The notes beneath the pieces were generated by a model. It was not told the DNA's origin, ran no database searches, and worked only from the letters and a program-made list of their open reading frames with translations. A DNA stretch of 64,000 bases from Paracoccus sp041927875 (GTDB lineage Bacteria > Pseudomonadota > Alphaproteobacteria > Rhodobacterales > Rhodobacteraceae). The position numbers and the translations under genes were made by a program. The stretch lies in NCBI RefSeq assembly GCF_041927875.1, contig NZ_JBHFHN010000002.1; one strand, 5' to 3'. This document shows, in pieces, positions 17,418-25,901 of the stretch. The stretch's first letter is position 1. Every line of letters starts with the position of its first letter.

Positions 17418-18902
17418 ATGTCCAAGGAAAAACGCCAGCCCCGCCCCAAGGCCGAACCGCCCAAGGGTTTCCGCGATTACTTCGGCCCCGAGGTGACCGA
17501 GCGCGCCGAGGTGCTGGACCGCATCGCCGCCGTCTATCGCCTGCATGGCTTTGATCCGCTGGAAACCAGCGCGGTCGAGACGGTCGAAGCCCTGGGCAAG
17601 TTCCTGCCCGATGTCGACCGCCCGAATGCCGGCGTCTTCGCCTGGCAAGAGGCGGACGTGCCCGGCGGCGGCTCCGGCGACTGGCTGGCCTTGCGTTACG
17701 ACCTGACCGCGCCTCTGGCCCGTGTCGCGGCGCAGTATCGCAACGACCTTCCCAGCCCCTATCGGCGCTATGCCATGGGCCCGGTCTGGCGCAACGAAAA
17801 GCCCGGTCCGGGGCGGTTTCGGCAATTCTATCAATGCGATGCCGATACGGTCGGGGCGGCATCCGTCGCCGCCGATGCGGAAATTTGCGCCATGCTGGCC
17901 GCCGCACTTGAGGCGGCGGGCATCGCGCGGGGCGATTACGTCGTGCGCGTCAACAACCGCAAGGTGCTGAACGGCGTGCTGGAACGCATGGCCGCACCAG
18001 CCGACAAGATCGACGCCATCCTGCGCACCATCGACAAGTTCGACAAGGTGGGCGAGGACGGCGTGCGCGCCCTGTTGACCACCGGTCGGCGCGACGACAG
18101 CGGTGCGATGATCGAGGGGGTGGGCCTGCCTGATGATGCCGCAGGCCCGGTGCTGGCCTTTCTGACCGCCAAGGGTGCTGACAATGACGAAACCCTGTCG
18201 CGCCTGACCGACGCCGTTCAGGGCAGCTCCATCGGCGCCGAGGGCGTCACTGAGCTGGCCGAGATGGCGGCGCATCTGGCCGCGCTTGGCATCGGCCCCG
18301 ACCGTGTGCAGATCGACCCCTCGGTCGTGCGCGGGCTTGGCTATTACACCGGCCCGGTGTTCGAGGCGGAACTGACCTTTGAAATCCTTGATGACAAGGG
18401 CCGCAAGCGCCAGTTCGGATCGGTCGCGGGCGGCGGGCGCTATGATGGGCTGGTCGAACGCTTCACCGGGCAAAAGGTGCCTGCCACCGGCGTTTCCATC
18501 GGCGTCGACCGCCTGCTGGCCGCGCTGCGCGAGACGCGGGGCGGCACGGCGGCGGCGGAAGGCCCCGTGGTCGTCACCGTGATGGACCGCGACCGGATGG
18601 GCGATTATCTGGCCATGGCCGCCGAACTACGGGCCGCCGGCCTGCGCGCCGAGGTCTATCTGGGCAACCCCAAGAACTTCGGCAATCAGATGAAATATGC
18701 CGACAAGCGCGGCGCGCGGCTGGCGATCATCCAGGGCGGGGATGAGGCGGCGCGCGGGGTCGTGCAGATCAAGGATCTGATCCTGGGCGCGCAGATCGCC
18801 GCCGAGGCCAGCGTCGAGGAGTGGAAGACCAACCCCAGCCAGCGTGAGGTTCCCCGCGCCGATCTGGTTGCCACCGTCCGCGCCATGCTGGAATCCGCCT
18901 GA
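17418..18902 (+). CDS. hisS: Histidyl-tRNA synthetase
   Basis: Class II synthetase charging tRNA-His. The N-terminus contains PPKGFRDYFGPE (motif 1 lead-in). Motif 2 is MGPVWRNEKPGPGRFRQFYQCDAD, the histidine-specific signature is LGYYTGPVFEAEL, and motif 3 is VAGGGRYDGLVERF. The C-terminal anticodon-binding domain follows (KQRGARLAIIQGGDEAARG region). The 494-aa length reflects an alphaproteobacterial form with insertions. Its TGA overlaps the hisZ ATG by one base, the head of a hisS-hisZ-hisG unit that ties histidine charging to the first step of its synthesis. Confidence 0.95.
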   Translation: MSKEKRQPRPKAEPPKGFRDYFGPEVTERAEVLDRIAAVYRLHGFDPLETSAVETVEALGKFLPDVDRPNAGVFAWQEADVPGGGSGDWLALRYDLTAPLARVAAQYRNDLPSPYRRYAMGPVWRNEKPGPGRFRQFYQCDADTVGAASVAADAEICAMLAAALEAAGIARGDYVVRVNNRKVLNGVLERMAAPADKIDAILRTIDKFDKVGEDGVRALLTTGRRDDSGAMIEGVGLPDDAAGPVLAFLTAKGADNDETLSRLTDAVQGSSIGAEGVTELAEMAAHLAALGIGPDRVQIDPSVVRGLGYYTGPVFEAELTFEILDDKGRKRQFGSVAGGGRYDGLVERFTGQKVPATGVSIGVDRLLAALRETRGGTAAAEGPVVVTVMDRDRMGDYLAMAAELRAAGLRAEVYLGNPKNFGNQMKYADKRGARLAIIQGGDEAARGVVQIKDLILGAQIAAEASVEEWKTNPSQREVPRADLVATVRAMLESA

Positions 18903-19990
18903 TGGCCGACAAACCCGCCGCCCGCGCGGTCGGCGCGCGCCTGCTGGCGGCCTTCACCGCCGCCGGGGCCGAACCGGTCGAGGCGCAGATCCTGCTGCCC
19001 GCCGGTCGCCTGCTGGACCTTTACGGCGAGGACATCCGCGCCCGCGCCTTCGTCACCCTTGACCCGACCGAGGGCGAGATGATGCTGCGCCCCGACTTCA
19101 CCTTGCCGGTCGTCGAATGGCACATGGCGGGCCGCGCGACGCCCGCGCGCTATGCCTATCTGGGTGAGGTGTTTCGCCAGCAGGCCCCCGGCTCGACCCG
19201 GCCGCGCGAAAGCCTGCAAGCGGGGTTTGAGCTTTTCGACGCAGGCGATCCTGCCCAGGCAGATGCCGAGGTCTTCGCGCTGATCCATGCGCAACTGGCG
19301 CATCTGAACCTGACGGTGGAAATCGGTGACATCGGCCTTCTGATCGACGCGGTGGCGGGGATCGACACCCTGCCCGCGCGCAAGGCGGCGCTTTTGCGCC
19401 ACATCTGGCGGCCCCGCAGGTTCGCGGCGCTGCTCGATCGCTATGCGGGCCGCGCGCCGGTGCCACCCTCGCGCGCCGCGCTGCTAGCGGGCCAGGCCAT
19501 CAGCGATGCGCCGCTGACCGGGCTGCGCGGCGCCGATGAAATCGCCGCCCGCATCGCGCATCTGCACGAAGACGCCGCCGCCCCGCGCCTGCCTGCGCAG
19601 GTCGTGGACGATCTGTCACGGCTGTTCGCGCTGCGCGGCCCGGCTCCGCAGGCCTTGGCGGCGCTGCGCGATCTGGCGCGCGCCTTGCCCGCCATCGGCC
19701 GGGGCACCGACCGGCTGGCCGCACGGCTGGATGCGATTGCCGCACGCGGCATCGACCCGGCCCGCCTGACCTTTGCCGCCAGCCACGGACGCGCCAGCAT
19801 GGAATATTACGACGGCTTCACCTTCACCTTCCTTGACCGCGACCCCGGCCAACCGCCGGTCGCCTCGGGCGGGCGCTATGATGCGCTGACACGGGTGCTG
19901 GGGCGGGCCGACGGCCATGACGGCATCCCGGCGGTCGGCGGCATCATCCGCCCAGCCGCCGTCGCCCGGCTGGAGACTGCGCCATGCTGA
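18902..19990 (+). CDS. hisZ: ATP phosphoribosyltransferase regulatory subunit HisZ
   Basis: HisZ is a catalytically inactive HisRS paralogue that makes the regulatory subunit of the hetero-octameric short-form ATP phosphoribosyltransferase. The 362-aa protein retains class II synthetase fold signatures (YLGEVFRQQAPGSTRPRESLQAGFELFDAG near residue 87 and YYDGFTFTFLDRD followed by ASGGRYDALTRVLG near the end). It lacks the anticodon-binding domain. It overlaps hisG by 7 bp, consistent with stoichiometric production. Confidence 0.93.
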   Translation: MADKPAARAVGARLLAAFTAAGAEPVEAQILLPAGRLLDLYGEDIRARAFVTLDPTEGEMMLRPDFTLPVVEWHMAGRATPARYAYLGEVFRQQAPGSTRPRESLQAGFELFDAGDPAQADAEVFALIHAQLAHLNLTVEIGDIGLLIDAVAGIDTLPARKAALLRHIWRPRRFAALLDRYAGRAPVPPSRAALLAGQAISDAPLTGLRGADEIAARIAHLHEDAAAPRLPAQVVDDLSRLFALRGPAPQALAALRDLARALPAIGRGTDRLAARLDAIAARGIDPARLTFAASHGRASMEYYDGFTFTFLDRDPGQPPVASGGRYDALTRVLGRADGHDGIPAVGGIIRPAAVARLETAPC

Positions 19991-20682
19991 AACTCGGCGT
20001 CCCCTCGAAAGGCCGGCTGATGGCCGACACATTCGACTGGTTCGCATCGCGCGGCATCCGGCTGACGCGCAGCGGGTCAGACCGCGAATATGCAGGCGCG
20101 GTCAGCGGCATCGACAATGTGCAACTGGTGCTGCTGTCCGCGGGCGAGATCCCGCGCGAACTGGCCGCCGGGCGTATCCATCTGGGCGTCACCGGGTCGG
20201 ACCTGATCCAGGAAAAACTGCCCGATCCCCGCGCCGTCACCGCGCTGACGCCGATGGGCTTTGGCCATGCCGACCTGATCATCGCCGTGCCCGCCGCCTG
20301 GACCGATGTCGACCTGCTGGAGGATCTCGACGCCGCCTGCGCCGCCTTCCGTCGAACCCACGGCTTCCGTCTGCGCATCGCCACCAAATATCACCGGCTG
20401 GTGCGCGATTTCCTGCGCGATCACGGCGTGGCCGATTACCAGCTTGTCGACAGCCAGGGCGCGACCGAGGGCACCGTCGCTAACCTGACCGCCGAGGCGA
20501 TCGCCGACATCACCAGCTCGGGCGAGACGCTGCGCGCCAACCACCTGAAAATCCTGTCGGACGGGCTGATCCACGCCAGCCAGGCCACACTGTTCGCCGC
20601 CCGCGATGCCGATTGGTCGCAGGATCAGACGACGCTGGCCCGCCTCTGCCAGATGCTGAACCTGACCCCGCCGTCGCTGTGA
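19984..20682 (+). CDS. hisG: ATP phosphoribosyltransferase, short catalytic subunit
   Basis: Catalyses the first step of histidine synthesis, ATP plus PRPP to phosphoribosyl-ATP. At 232 aa it is the short form lacking the C-terminal regulatory domain and hence needs HisZ. Signatures are LGVPSKGRLM at the N-terminus, LGVTGSDLIQE, ATKYHRLVRDFL and the PRPP-binding DSQGATEGTVANL. Its stop codon is embedded in the first bases of the repeat hairpin at 20681. Confidence 0.95.
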   Translation: MLKLGVPSKGRLMADTFDWFASRGIRLTRSGSDREYAGAVSGIDNVQLVLLSAGEIPRELAAGRIHLGVTGSDLIQEKLPDPRAVTALTPMGFGHADLIIAVPAAWTDVDLLEDLDAACAAFRRTHGFRLRIATKYHRLVRDFLRDHGVADYQLVDSQGATEGTVANLTAEAIADITSSGETLRANHLKILSDGLIHASQATLFAARDADWSQDQTTLARLCQMLNLTPPSL

Positions 20683-20769
20683 GTATTTGGACAAAGAGGA
20701 AGGGGCAAGAAGCGCGCCCTGCCCCTTCCTCTTTGGGTCAATACTCCGGGGTCCGGGGCAGCGCCCCGG
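20681..20769. repeat. Composite intergenic repeat, copy 2 (bidirectional hairpins)
   Basis: The left arm GAGTATTTGGACAAAGAGG... (20681-20706) pairs with the right arm (20721-20746) over about 22 of 26 positions. It is followed by CCGGGGC-agc-GCCCCGG (20753-20769). It lies between the convergent hisG and potA-like genes, where it would serve as a bidirectional terminator. Read in reverse, its hairpin plus CCCCGGAGTATT junction matches the copy at 36133. Confidence 0.8.
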
Positions 20770-20782
20770 TCCGACGCCGCCC

Positions 20783-21922
20783 TTAGCGGAACAGCACCAG
20801 GGCGCCCGGCGACCAGGCCACCCGCGCGCGCGCGCCCGCGTCCAGCACCGGACGGCCCGGCACGTTGCGCATCGAGATCCGCACCTCCTGATCGGTGCCA
20901 TCCAGGATCACGTCGTAATAGGTCATGTCGCCGTAATAGATCGCCTCATCGACCAGCCCCGCCGCCTCGCGTTCGTGGGGGGATTGGCCGTCATAAAGCA
21001 GCGTCAGCGTTTCCGGGCGGAAGCCCACGGTGACCGGTTCCCCCGTCGCGGCGGGGCATTGATCCGGCGACAGATGGGCGCGGCCAAGGCCCTGCACCTC
21101 GACCTCGACACCCGCCGGGCCTTCCGAGACCACGGTGGCGGGCAGGAAGTTCATCACGCCGATGAAATCCGCCACCTGACGCGAATTCGGGCGGCGATAG
21201 AGCGTTTCGGGATCGGCCAGTTGCGCGATCTGCCCCTCGAACATCACCGCGATCCGGTCGGACATGACCAACGCCTCTTCCTGGTCATGGGTGACCAGCA
21301 CGAAGGTGATGCCGACCTGGCGTTGCAGCTTGATCAGCTCGACCTGCATCTGCTCGCGCATCTTCTTGTCCAGCGCGCTCAGCGGCTCATCCAGCAGCAG
21401 CACCTTGGGCTTCAGGATCAGCGCACGGGCCAGGGCGACCCGCTGGCGCTGACCGCCCGACAGCGCGTGGGCGGCACGGTTGCCATAGCCCTTCAGGCCC
21501 ACCATCGCCAAAGCCTCATCGACGCGGGCGGCCTTTTCGGCGGCAGTTCCCGGCTCGCGCCGCAGGCCGAAGCCGACGTTCTGCGCCACCGTCAGATGCG
21601 GGAAGATGGCATAGGATTGAAACACCATGTTGGTGGGTCGGATGTTGGGGGGCACATCCTCCATATGCTTGCCGTCGATCAGCACCGCGCCGCTGTCGAT
21701 CCCCTCGAACCCCGCGATGGTGCGCAACAGCGTAGTCTTGCCGCAGCCTGAGGGGCCAAGCAGCGAAAAGAACTCGCCCTCGCGGATGGTGGCGGTGATG
21801 CCGCGCAGCGCGTGGTAATCGCCGTAGTATTTATGGACCTCCTTGAACTCGATCATCGGCTTGCGCGCGTCCAGGGCGGCGGCCGTGGCCTTGGCGGGTT
21901 TGGCGGGGGTGGGCGCGCTCAC
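20783..21922 (-). CDS. potA: Polyamine-type ABC transporter ATP-binding protein
   Basis: The ATPase of a spermidine/putrescine-type importer (379 aa). Walker A is GPSGCGKTT, the Q-loop region MVFQSYAIFPHLT, the signature LSGGQRQRVALARAL and Walker B LLLDEPLSALD. A C-terminal TOBE domain holds VTVGFRPETL. The start is a GTG overlapping the stop of the permease gene (GTGA) with GGAGG six bases before it. The exact substrate (polyamine, GABA or other) is unproven; no periplasmic binding protein is encoded nearby. Confidence 0.9.
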   Translation of the reverse strand: MSAPTPAKPAKATAAALDARKPMIEFKEVHKYYGDYHALRGITATIREGEFFSLLGPSGCGKTTLLRTIAGFEGIDSGAVLIDGKHMEDVPPNIRPTNMVFQSYAIFPHLTVAQNVGFGLRREPGTAAEKAARVDEALAMVGLKGYGNRAAHALSGGQRQRVALARALILKPKVLLLDEPLSALDKKMREQMQVELIKLQRQVGITFVLVTHDQEEALVMSDRIAVMFEGQIAQLADPETLYRRPNSRQVADFIGVMNFLPATVVSEGPAGVEVEVQGLGRAHLSPDQCPAATGEPVTVGFRPETLTLLYDGQSPHEREAAGLVDEAIYYGDMTYYDVILDGTDQEVRISMRNVPGRPVLDAGARARVAWSPGALVLFR

Positions 21923-22725
21923 AGGAAGCCTCCGGTATCTTTGCCGCCGGTCTTGGCAATGCCGCGGCGGCGGAAATATTCAGCGATGGTCAGAAGAAGG
22001 ATGGACATCACCACCAGCACCGTCCCCAGGGCCAAGATGACCGGGATGTTCTTGGGAAAGCGCAGTTGGCTGAAGATATAGGTGGGCAGGGTCGGCTCCT
22101 TGCCGGCCAGAAAGAAGGCCAGGATGAACTCATCCAGGCTGATGGTGAAGGACATCAGCAAGGCCGAGATGATGCCGGGCATCACCAGGGGCAGGATGAT
22201 CAGCCGGAAGGTCGACCATTTGGTTTCGCCCAGATCGTAGGCCGCTTCCTCAAGCGAGCGGTCGAGGCTGTTGAAGGCGGTGGTCAGGATGGCGATGCTG
22301 AACGGCAGGCAGATCAGCACATGCCCCAAAATCACCGTCAGCAGCGAAAGTTCCACCCCGACCGCCAGCAACACCACCAACAGCGACATCGCCAGGATGA
22401 TTTCCGGCAGCACCATCGGCAGCATGATCAGGCTCATCGCGGCGCCCTTGGCCGGAAACCGGTAGCGGGTCGAGGCGCGGGCGGCAAAGATCCCCAGGCA
22501 CGTGGCCAGCACCGCCGCCGAAGCCGCGATGATCAGCGAGTTCTTCAGCGCCAGCCGCAGCGCCGCATTGCCCATCATCTGACTGAACCAGTCGGTCGTG
22601 AAGCCTTGCAGCGGGAAGGAGATGATCGTGCCCTGGTTGAAGGCAAAGACCGGCAGCAGCAGGATCGGCGCATACAGAAACAGCAGGTAAAGCCAGGCAT
22701 AGCCGCGCAGGATCGGGTGTTTCAT
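21919..22725 (-). CDS. potC: ABC transporter permease (PotC-type)
   Basis: A 268-aa inner-membrane permease with about six transmembrane helices. The cytoplasmic EAA loop that docks the ATPase reads EEAAYDLGETKWSTFRLIILPLVMPGI near residue 165. The SLDEFILAFFLAG segment is typical of PotC-like subunits. It overlaps potB (ATGA) and potA (GTGA), so the three are translated as a unit. Confidence 0.9.
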   Translation of the reverse strand: MKHPILRGYAWLYLLFLYAPILLLPVFAFNQGTIISFPLQGFTTDWFSQMMGNAALRLALKNSLIIAASAAVLATCLGIFAARASTRYRFPAKGAAMSLIMLPMVLPEIILAMSLLVVLLAVGVELSLLTVILGHVLICLPFSIAILTTAFNSLDRSLEEAAYDLGETKWSTFRLIILPLVMPGIISALLMSFTISLDEFILAFFLAGKEPTLPTYIFSQLRFPKNIPVILALGTVLVVMSILLLTIAEYFRRRGIAKTGGKDTGGFL

Positions 22726-23618
22726 CGGCTTTGCCCCTTCAGCACGCGGCGGTTCAGGAACAGGAACACCACCGCGACCAGCGTCACCACCAGCATCGCG
22801 CTGACCGCCATCGCCGCGCCCAGCGGGCGGTTGTTCTGGTCAAGCATCTGGCTTTGGATCAGGTTCGCCACCATCGGGATCTTGCCGCCGCCGATCAGCG
22901 TCGGCGTGACATAATCGCCGATCGTCGGGATGAACACGATCAGCGTGGCCGCGATCACCCCCGGCATTGCCAGCGGCAAGGTGACGCGCCAAAAGGTCAT
23001 CAGTTTGGATTCCCCCAGATCCAGCCCCGCCTCCAACAGCGAGCGGTCGATCTTTTCCAGCGCAACGAAGATCGGCAGGATCGCGAAGGGCGCATAGGCA
23101 TGGGCCAGCGTGACCGAGATCGCCGCGACCCCGTTGGTCATGAACGACATCGGCCCGTCGATGATCCCCAGCCCCTCAAGCGTCGAGGAGAACACGCCGT
23201 TGAAGCCCAGGATCACCTTCCACAGGAACACCCGGATCAGATAGCTGGTCCAGAACGGGATGGTGATCAGGAACAGCCACAGCGACTTGCGCTCCGGCGC
23301 GACGTGGAAGCTGATGAAATAGGCGATGGGAAAGGCCAGCACGACCGTCGTCAGCGTGACCGAGGCCGCGACCAGCACCGATCGCAGCGTGACCACGCGA
23401 AAGATCTCGCTGCCCCAGGTCTGGCGATAGTTTTCCAGCGTAAAGCCGTGGCTGACCTCGTTGTATCCCAGCTTGAACTGGAAGAACGAGATGAAAACCA
23501 TCACCGCCAGAGGCACGGCCAGCAGCGCCAGCGCATAAAGGAACGGGGGCGCGATCATCGTCATGCCCTGCGCGGCCTCGCTGTCGCCAGACCGCCTGCG
23601 TTGGATCGGTGCGGACAT
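22722..23618 (-). CDS. potB: ABC transporter permease (PotB-type)
   Basis: A 298-aa permease with a transmembrane segment near residues 22-42 and six helices overall. The EAA loop is LLEAGLDLGESKLMTFWRVTLPLAMPGV near residue 195, and IPTIGDYVTPTLIGGG is the typical PotB/PotH segment. It forms the channel with PotC. It lies 54 bp after the unknown gene at 23673 and overlaps potC. Confidence 0.9.
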   Translation of the reverse strand: MSAPIQRRRSGDSEAAQGMTMIAPPFLYALALLAVPLAVMVFISFFQFKLGYNEVSHGFTLENYRQTWGSEIFRVVTLRSVLVAASVTLTTVVLAFPIAYFISFHVAPERKSLWLFLITIPFWTSYLIRVFLWKVILGFNGVFSSTLEGLGIIDGPMSFMTNGVAAISVTLAHAYAPFAILPIFVALEKIDRSLLEAGLDLGESKLMTFWRVTLPLAMPGVIAATLIVFIPTIGDYVTPTLIGGGKIPMVANLIQSQMLDQNNRPLGAAMAVSAMLVVTLVAVVFLFLNRRVLKGQSR

Positions 23619-23672
23619 GTTCCCCCTGCCTGATCTGCCCCGCGCATGGATTCCCCGCGCGGCGCCAGATTT

Positions 23673-24071
23673 TCACAAGGTGCGGCCATAGAAAAGGGGT
23701 TTCAGATGCCAGTCAGCCGGGGGTTGTGCAAAGGGCGCGGCAATCGGCTGGATCAGCGACAGACAGGCGGCATCGCGCCCTTCGGCGCGGCAGTGATGCA
23801 GCCATTCGGCCATCGCGTAAAGCGCCTCCTCGGCGCGCGTGCTATCTGCCAGCAGGATCGCCGCGCCGGGGCGGATCAGCGCGGGCAGGCCCGACAGCGC
23901 ATCGGCCACCGGCGCAGGCAGCGCACGGCCCGGATCGGGGCGCGACAGGGCGCAGGCGCGCGCCAGATCGGCCGCAGCCCCGCCCGGCAGCGGCACCCGC
24001 CAGTCGCCGCCGACGACATGGCAAAAGATCAGCTCGCTGATCTCGTCGCGGCCTCGGGGGGGGGCGGTCAT
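23673..24071 (-). CDS. Hypothetical protein between MocR regulator and pot genes
   Basis: I do not recognise this 132-aa protein. Its ATG overlaps the stop of the MocR gene (ATGA) and its frame has the local codon style, which supports it as real. The sequence has no signal peptide or membrane helix. It opens with a polar stretch (RDEISELIFCHVVGGDWRVPLPGG) and ends with PPADWHLKPLFYGRTL, the two tryptophan-containing ends flanking an Ala/Leu-rich centre. Its position suggests a role linked to the regulator or to the transported compound. Confidence 0.6.
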   Translation of the reverse strand: MTAPPRGRDEISELIFCHVVGGDWRVPLPGGAAADLARACALSRPDPGRALPAPVADALSGLPALIRPGAAILLADSTRAEEALYAMAEWLHHCRAEGRDAACLSLIQPIAAPFAQPPADWHLKPLFYGRTL

Positions 24072-25516
24072 ATGACCATCTCGCCCGGCGGGCGCGACAG
24101 AAGCCCGACCAGCACCGAAAGCGCGCGGCGAAACCGCGCCTCGCTGATGCCGCAGGCCAGCGCAATGCGCACCGCATTCGGGGCTTGGCCATCCTGCAAG
24201 GCATATTCATCGGCGGGCCGGACCAGCACCCCCTCGGCCTCGGCCATGCGGGTAAAGGTCGAAGCGCGCCAGCCGATCGGCATCGACAGCCACATGAACG
24301 ACAGGCCCGGCTGCCAGCGCAGATCCCAGCCGGCAAAGGCATCGACCGCGATCTTCAGACGCTCGACCACGACCGCATGGGCGGCATCGCGCAATGCCTC
24401 GGACCGGCCGCTGGCGATCAACCGGGTGACGGTTTCGATGATCGGGCGTGACAGGCCGAAAAAGCTGTATTGCGCCGCCAGCCGCCCGGTTTCGCCCATC
24501 CCCGCAGGACAGGCCATGACACCGAACCGCAGGCCCGCCGACACCGATTTCGACAGGCTGGTGCAATACCAGCCGCGATCGGGCGCCAAGGCCCGCAACC
24601 CCGGCAGGCCGGTTTCGGGTGTGGTGAAGCAATCATCCTCAAGCAGGTGGAAATCGTATCTGCGCGCCAGATCGGCCATCGCCTGCCGCCGGGCCAGCCC
24701 CATGCGCGCGGTCGTGGGGTTCTGCGCCTCGGGCGTCAGGCACAGCAGCCGGACGGGGTGGCGCAGGCAGATCGCCTCGACCGCCTCGGGCAGCGCGCCC
24801 TCGTCGTCCATCGGCACGCCCATGATCTCGGCCCGGTTCAGCCGCGCGGCCTGGCGGATGCCGGGATAGGCCAGCGCCTCGGCCAGCACCAGCGGCCGGT
24901 CGCCGCGCAGCACGCATTGCATGACCAGCCCCAGCGCGTTCTGCCCGCCGTGGGTCAGCACCAGATCATCGACGCCCAAAGGCCCCAAAGGATAGCTGGC
25001 CAGCAGCCGCAGCACCTGCTGGCGGCAGGCCAGATCCAGCCGCAGGCCGGGATATTCGACGACCTCGGGACCGATCGCATCGGCGGCCTCGCGCAGGGAT
25101 TGGGCGATGGCTGCGGCCTGCCCCACATCGGCCAGTTGCGGGGTGCGCAGATCGACCGGACCGCTGTCACGGTCAAAGCCGGCGGCGCGTTCGGCCAGCA
25201 GCGGATGCGGCACCACCGGCGCCGGCGGCTCGGCGACAAATGTGCCGCGTCCGACATGGGCGGTCAGCAGCCCTTCGGCGGTGGCGATCTGATAGGCGCG
25301 CGCGACGGTGCCCGGCGTCACCCCCAGTTGCTGCGCCAGATCGCGCACCGTCGGCAGTTGCGCCCCGGCCGCCAAGGCGCCATCACGAATCGCCTCGCGC
25401 AGGTGCTGGACCAGCAAAAGATACTTCGGCCCCGCCGAACGCCCGCCATCCAGCCCGGAAAGGGTGGCATTTGTATCACGGTTGAGTGAGATCGGCGGCC
25501 AGATTGTATTTGACAC
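24068..25516 (-). CDS. MocR/GabR-type PLP-dependent transcriptional regulator
   Basis: A GntR-type winged helix fused to an aminotransferase-like domain (482 aa). The HTH is near residues 40-100 (LREAIRDGALAAGAQLPTVRDLAQQLGVTPGTVARAY). The class I aminotransferase fold follows, with a PLP-lysine motif, SLSKSVSAGLRFG, near residue 330. A GTG at 25516 with AAGGGA six bases upstream is chosen; the TTG further upstream would lie inside the putative operator region. MocR proteins commonly regulate amino acid, GABA, taurine or vitamin B6 genes. Placement ahead of the pot genes suggests it controls that importer and perhaps itself. Confidence 0.88.
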   Translation of the reverse strand: MSNTIWPPISLNRDTNATLSGLDGGRSAGPKYLLLVQHLREAIRDGALAAGAQLPTVRDLAQQLGVTPGTVARAYQIATAEGLLTAHVGRGTFVAEPPAPVVPHPLLAERAAGFDRDSGPVDLRTPQLADVGQAAAIAQSLREAADAIGPEVVEYPGLRLDLACRQQVLRLLASYPLGPLGVDDLVLTHGGQNALGLVMQCVLRGDRPLVLAEALAYPGIRQAARLNRAEIMGVPMDDEGALPEAVEAICLRHPVRLLCLTPEAQNPTTARMGLARRQAMADLARRYDFHLLEDDCFTTPETGLPGLRALAPDRGWYCTSLSKSVSAGLRFGVMACPAGMGETGRLAAQYSFFGLSRPIIETVTRLIASGRSEALRDAAHAVVVERLKIAVDAFAGWDLRWQPGLSFMWLSMPIGWRASTFTRMAEAEGVLVRPADEYALQDGQAPNAVRIALACGISEARFRRALSVLVGLLSRPPGEMVI

Positions 25517-25593
25517 AATATTCCCTTGGACAGGATTGTTGCGATATTGTATGTATTTCTTACGACAGATCCACGATTGTATCAATACACAAT
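25503..25593. promoter_or_regulatory. A/T-rich intergenic region with repeated ATTGTAT boxes
   Basis: Between the divergent MocR and DUF1127 genes, ATTGTAT occurs at 25503, 25546 and 25576. An inverted counterpart AATACACAAT lies at 25584-25593, and TGTAT-CA-ATACA forms a 12-bp palindrome. Direct repeats near their own promoter are typical of MocR operators, so these are candidate MocR-binding sites. Confidence 0.45.
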
Positions 25594-25619
25594 AACCGCA
25601 AAACGAAACGAGTTCGAAA

Positions 25620-25820
25620 ATGTCCGCCCGCGTTCTTGCCTACGCACCCGCCCTTCCCCGCCGCCGGTTCCCGATGAACCCGCTGACCCTGATCCTTGAC
25701 CTGATGGCCCGCCATCATTCGCGCGCCGCACTGGCGCGTCTGGATGCGCATCTGCTGGCCGATATCGGTCTGACCGCCGACGCCGCCGCGACCGAGGCCG
25801 CGCGCCCGTTCTGGCACTAA
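25620..25820 (+). CDS. DUF1127 small protein
   Basis: A 66-aa protein whose C-terminal half (ALARLDAHLLADIGLTADAAATEAARPFW) matches the DUF1127 (YjiS-like) motif with the DIGL core. Short Arg-rich DUF1127 proteins in alphaproteobacteria have been linked to RNA turnover and to phosphate and carbon metabolism, but this one has an N-terminal extension (PALPRRRFPMNPLTLILDLMARHHS). It is a monocistronic gene divergent from the MocR regulator and followed by its own terminator. Confidence 0.8.
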   Translation: MSARVLAYAPALPRRRFPMNPLTLILDLMARHHSRAALARLDAHLLADIGLTADAAATEAARPFWH

Positions 25821-25861
25821 GGTTTACTCCCAGGTCCGCACCCCTGTCGGACCTCATCTTG

Positions 25862-25888
25862 GCCGGGCGCATTGCGCCCGGTCTTTTT
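25862..25888 (+). terminator. Rho-independent terminator after the DUF1127 gene
   Basis: CCGGGCGC (25863-25870), loop ATT and GCGCCCGG (25874-25881), followed by TCTTTTT. It lies about 40 bp after the stop. Confidence 0.88.
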
Positions 25889-25901
25889 CATGCCGGAACG
25901 A

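Noticed and set aside
17154..18473. N-terminal extension of the AbrB-like gene through slyX and hisS
   Set aside because: The first AbrB helix begins right after the GTG at 17153, and the extension is antisense to hisS.
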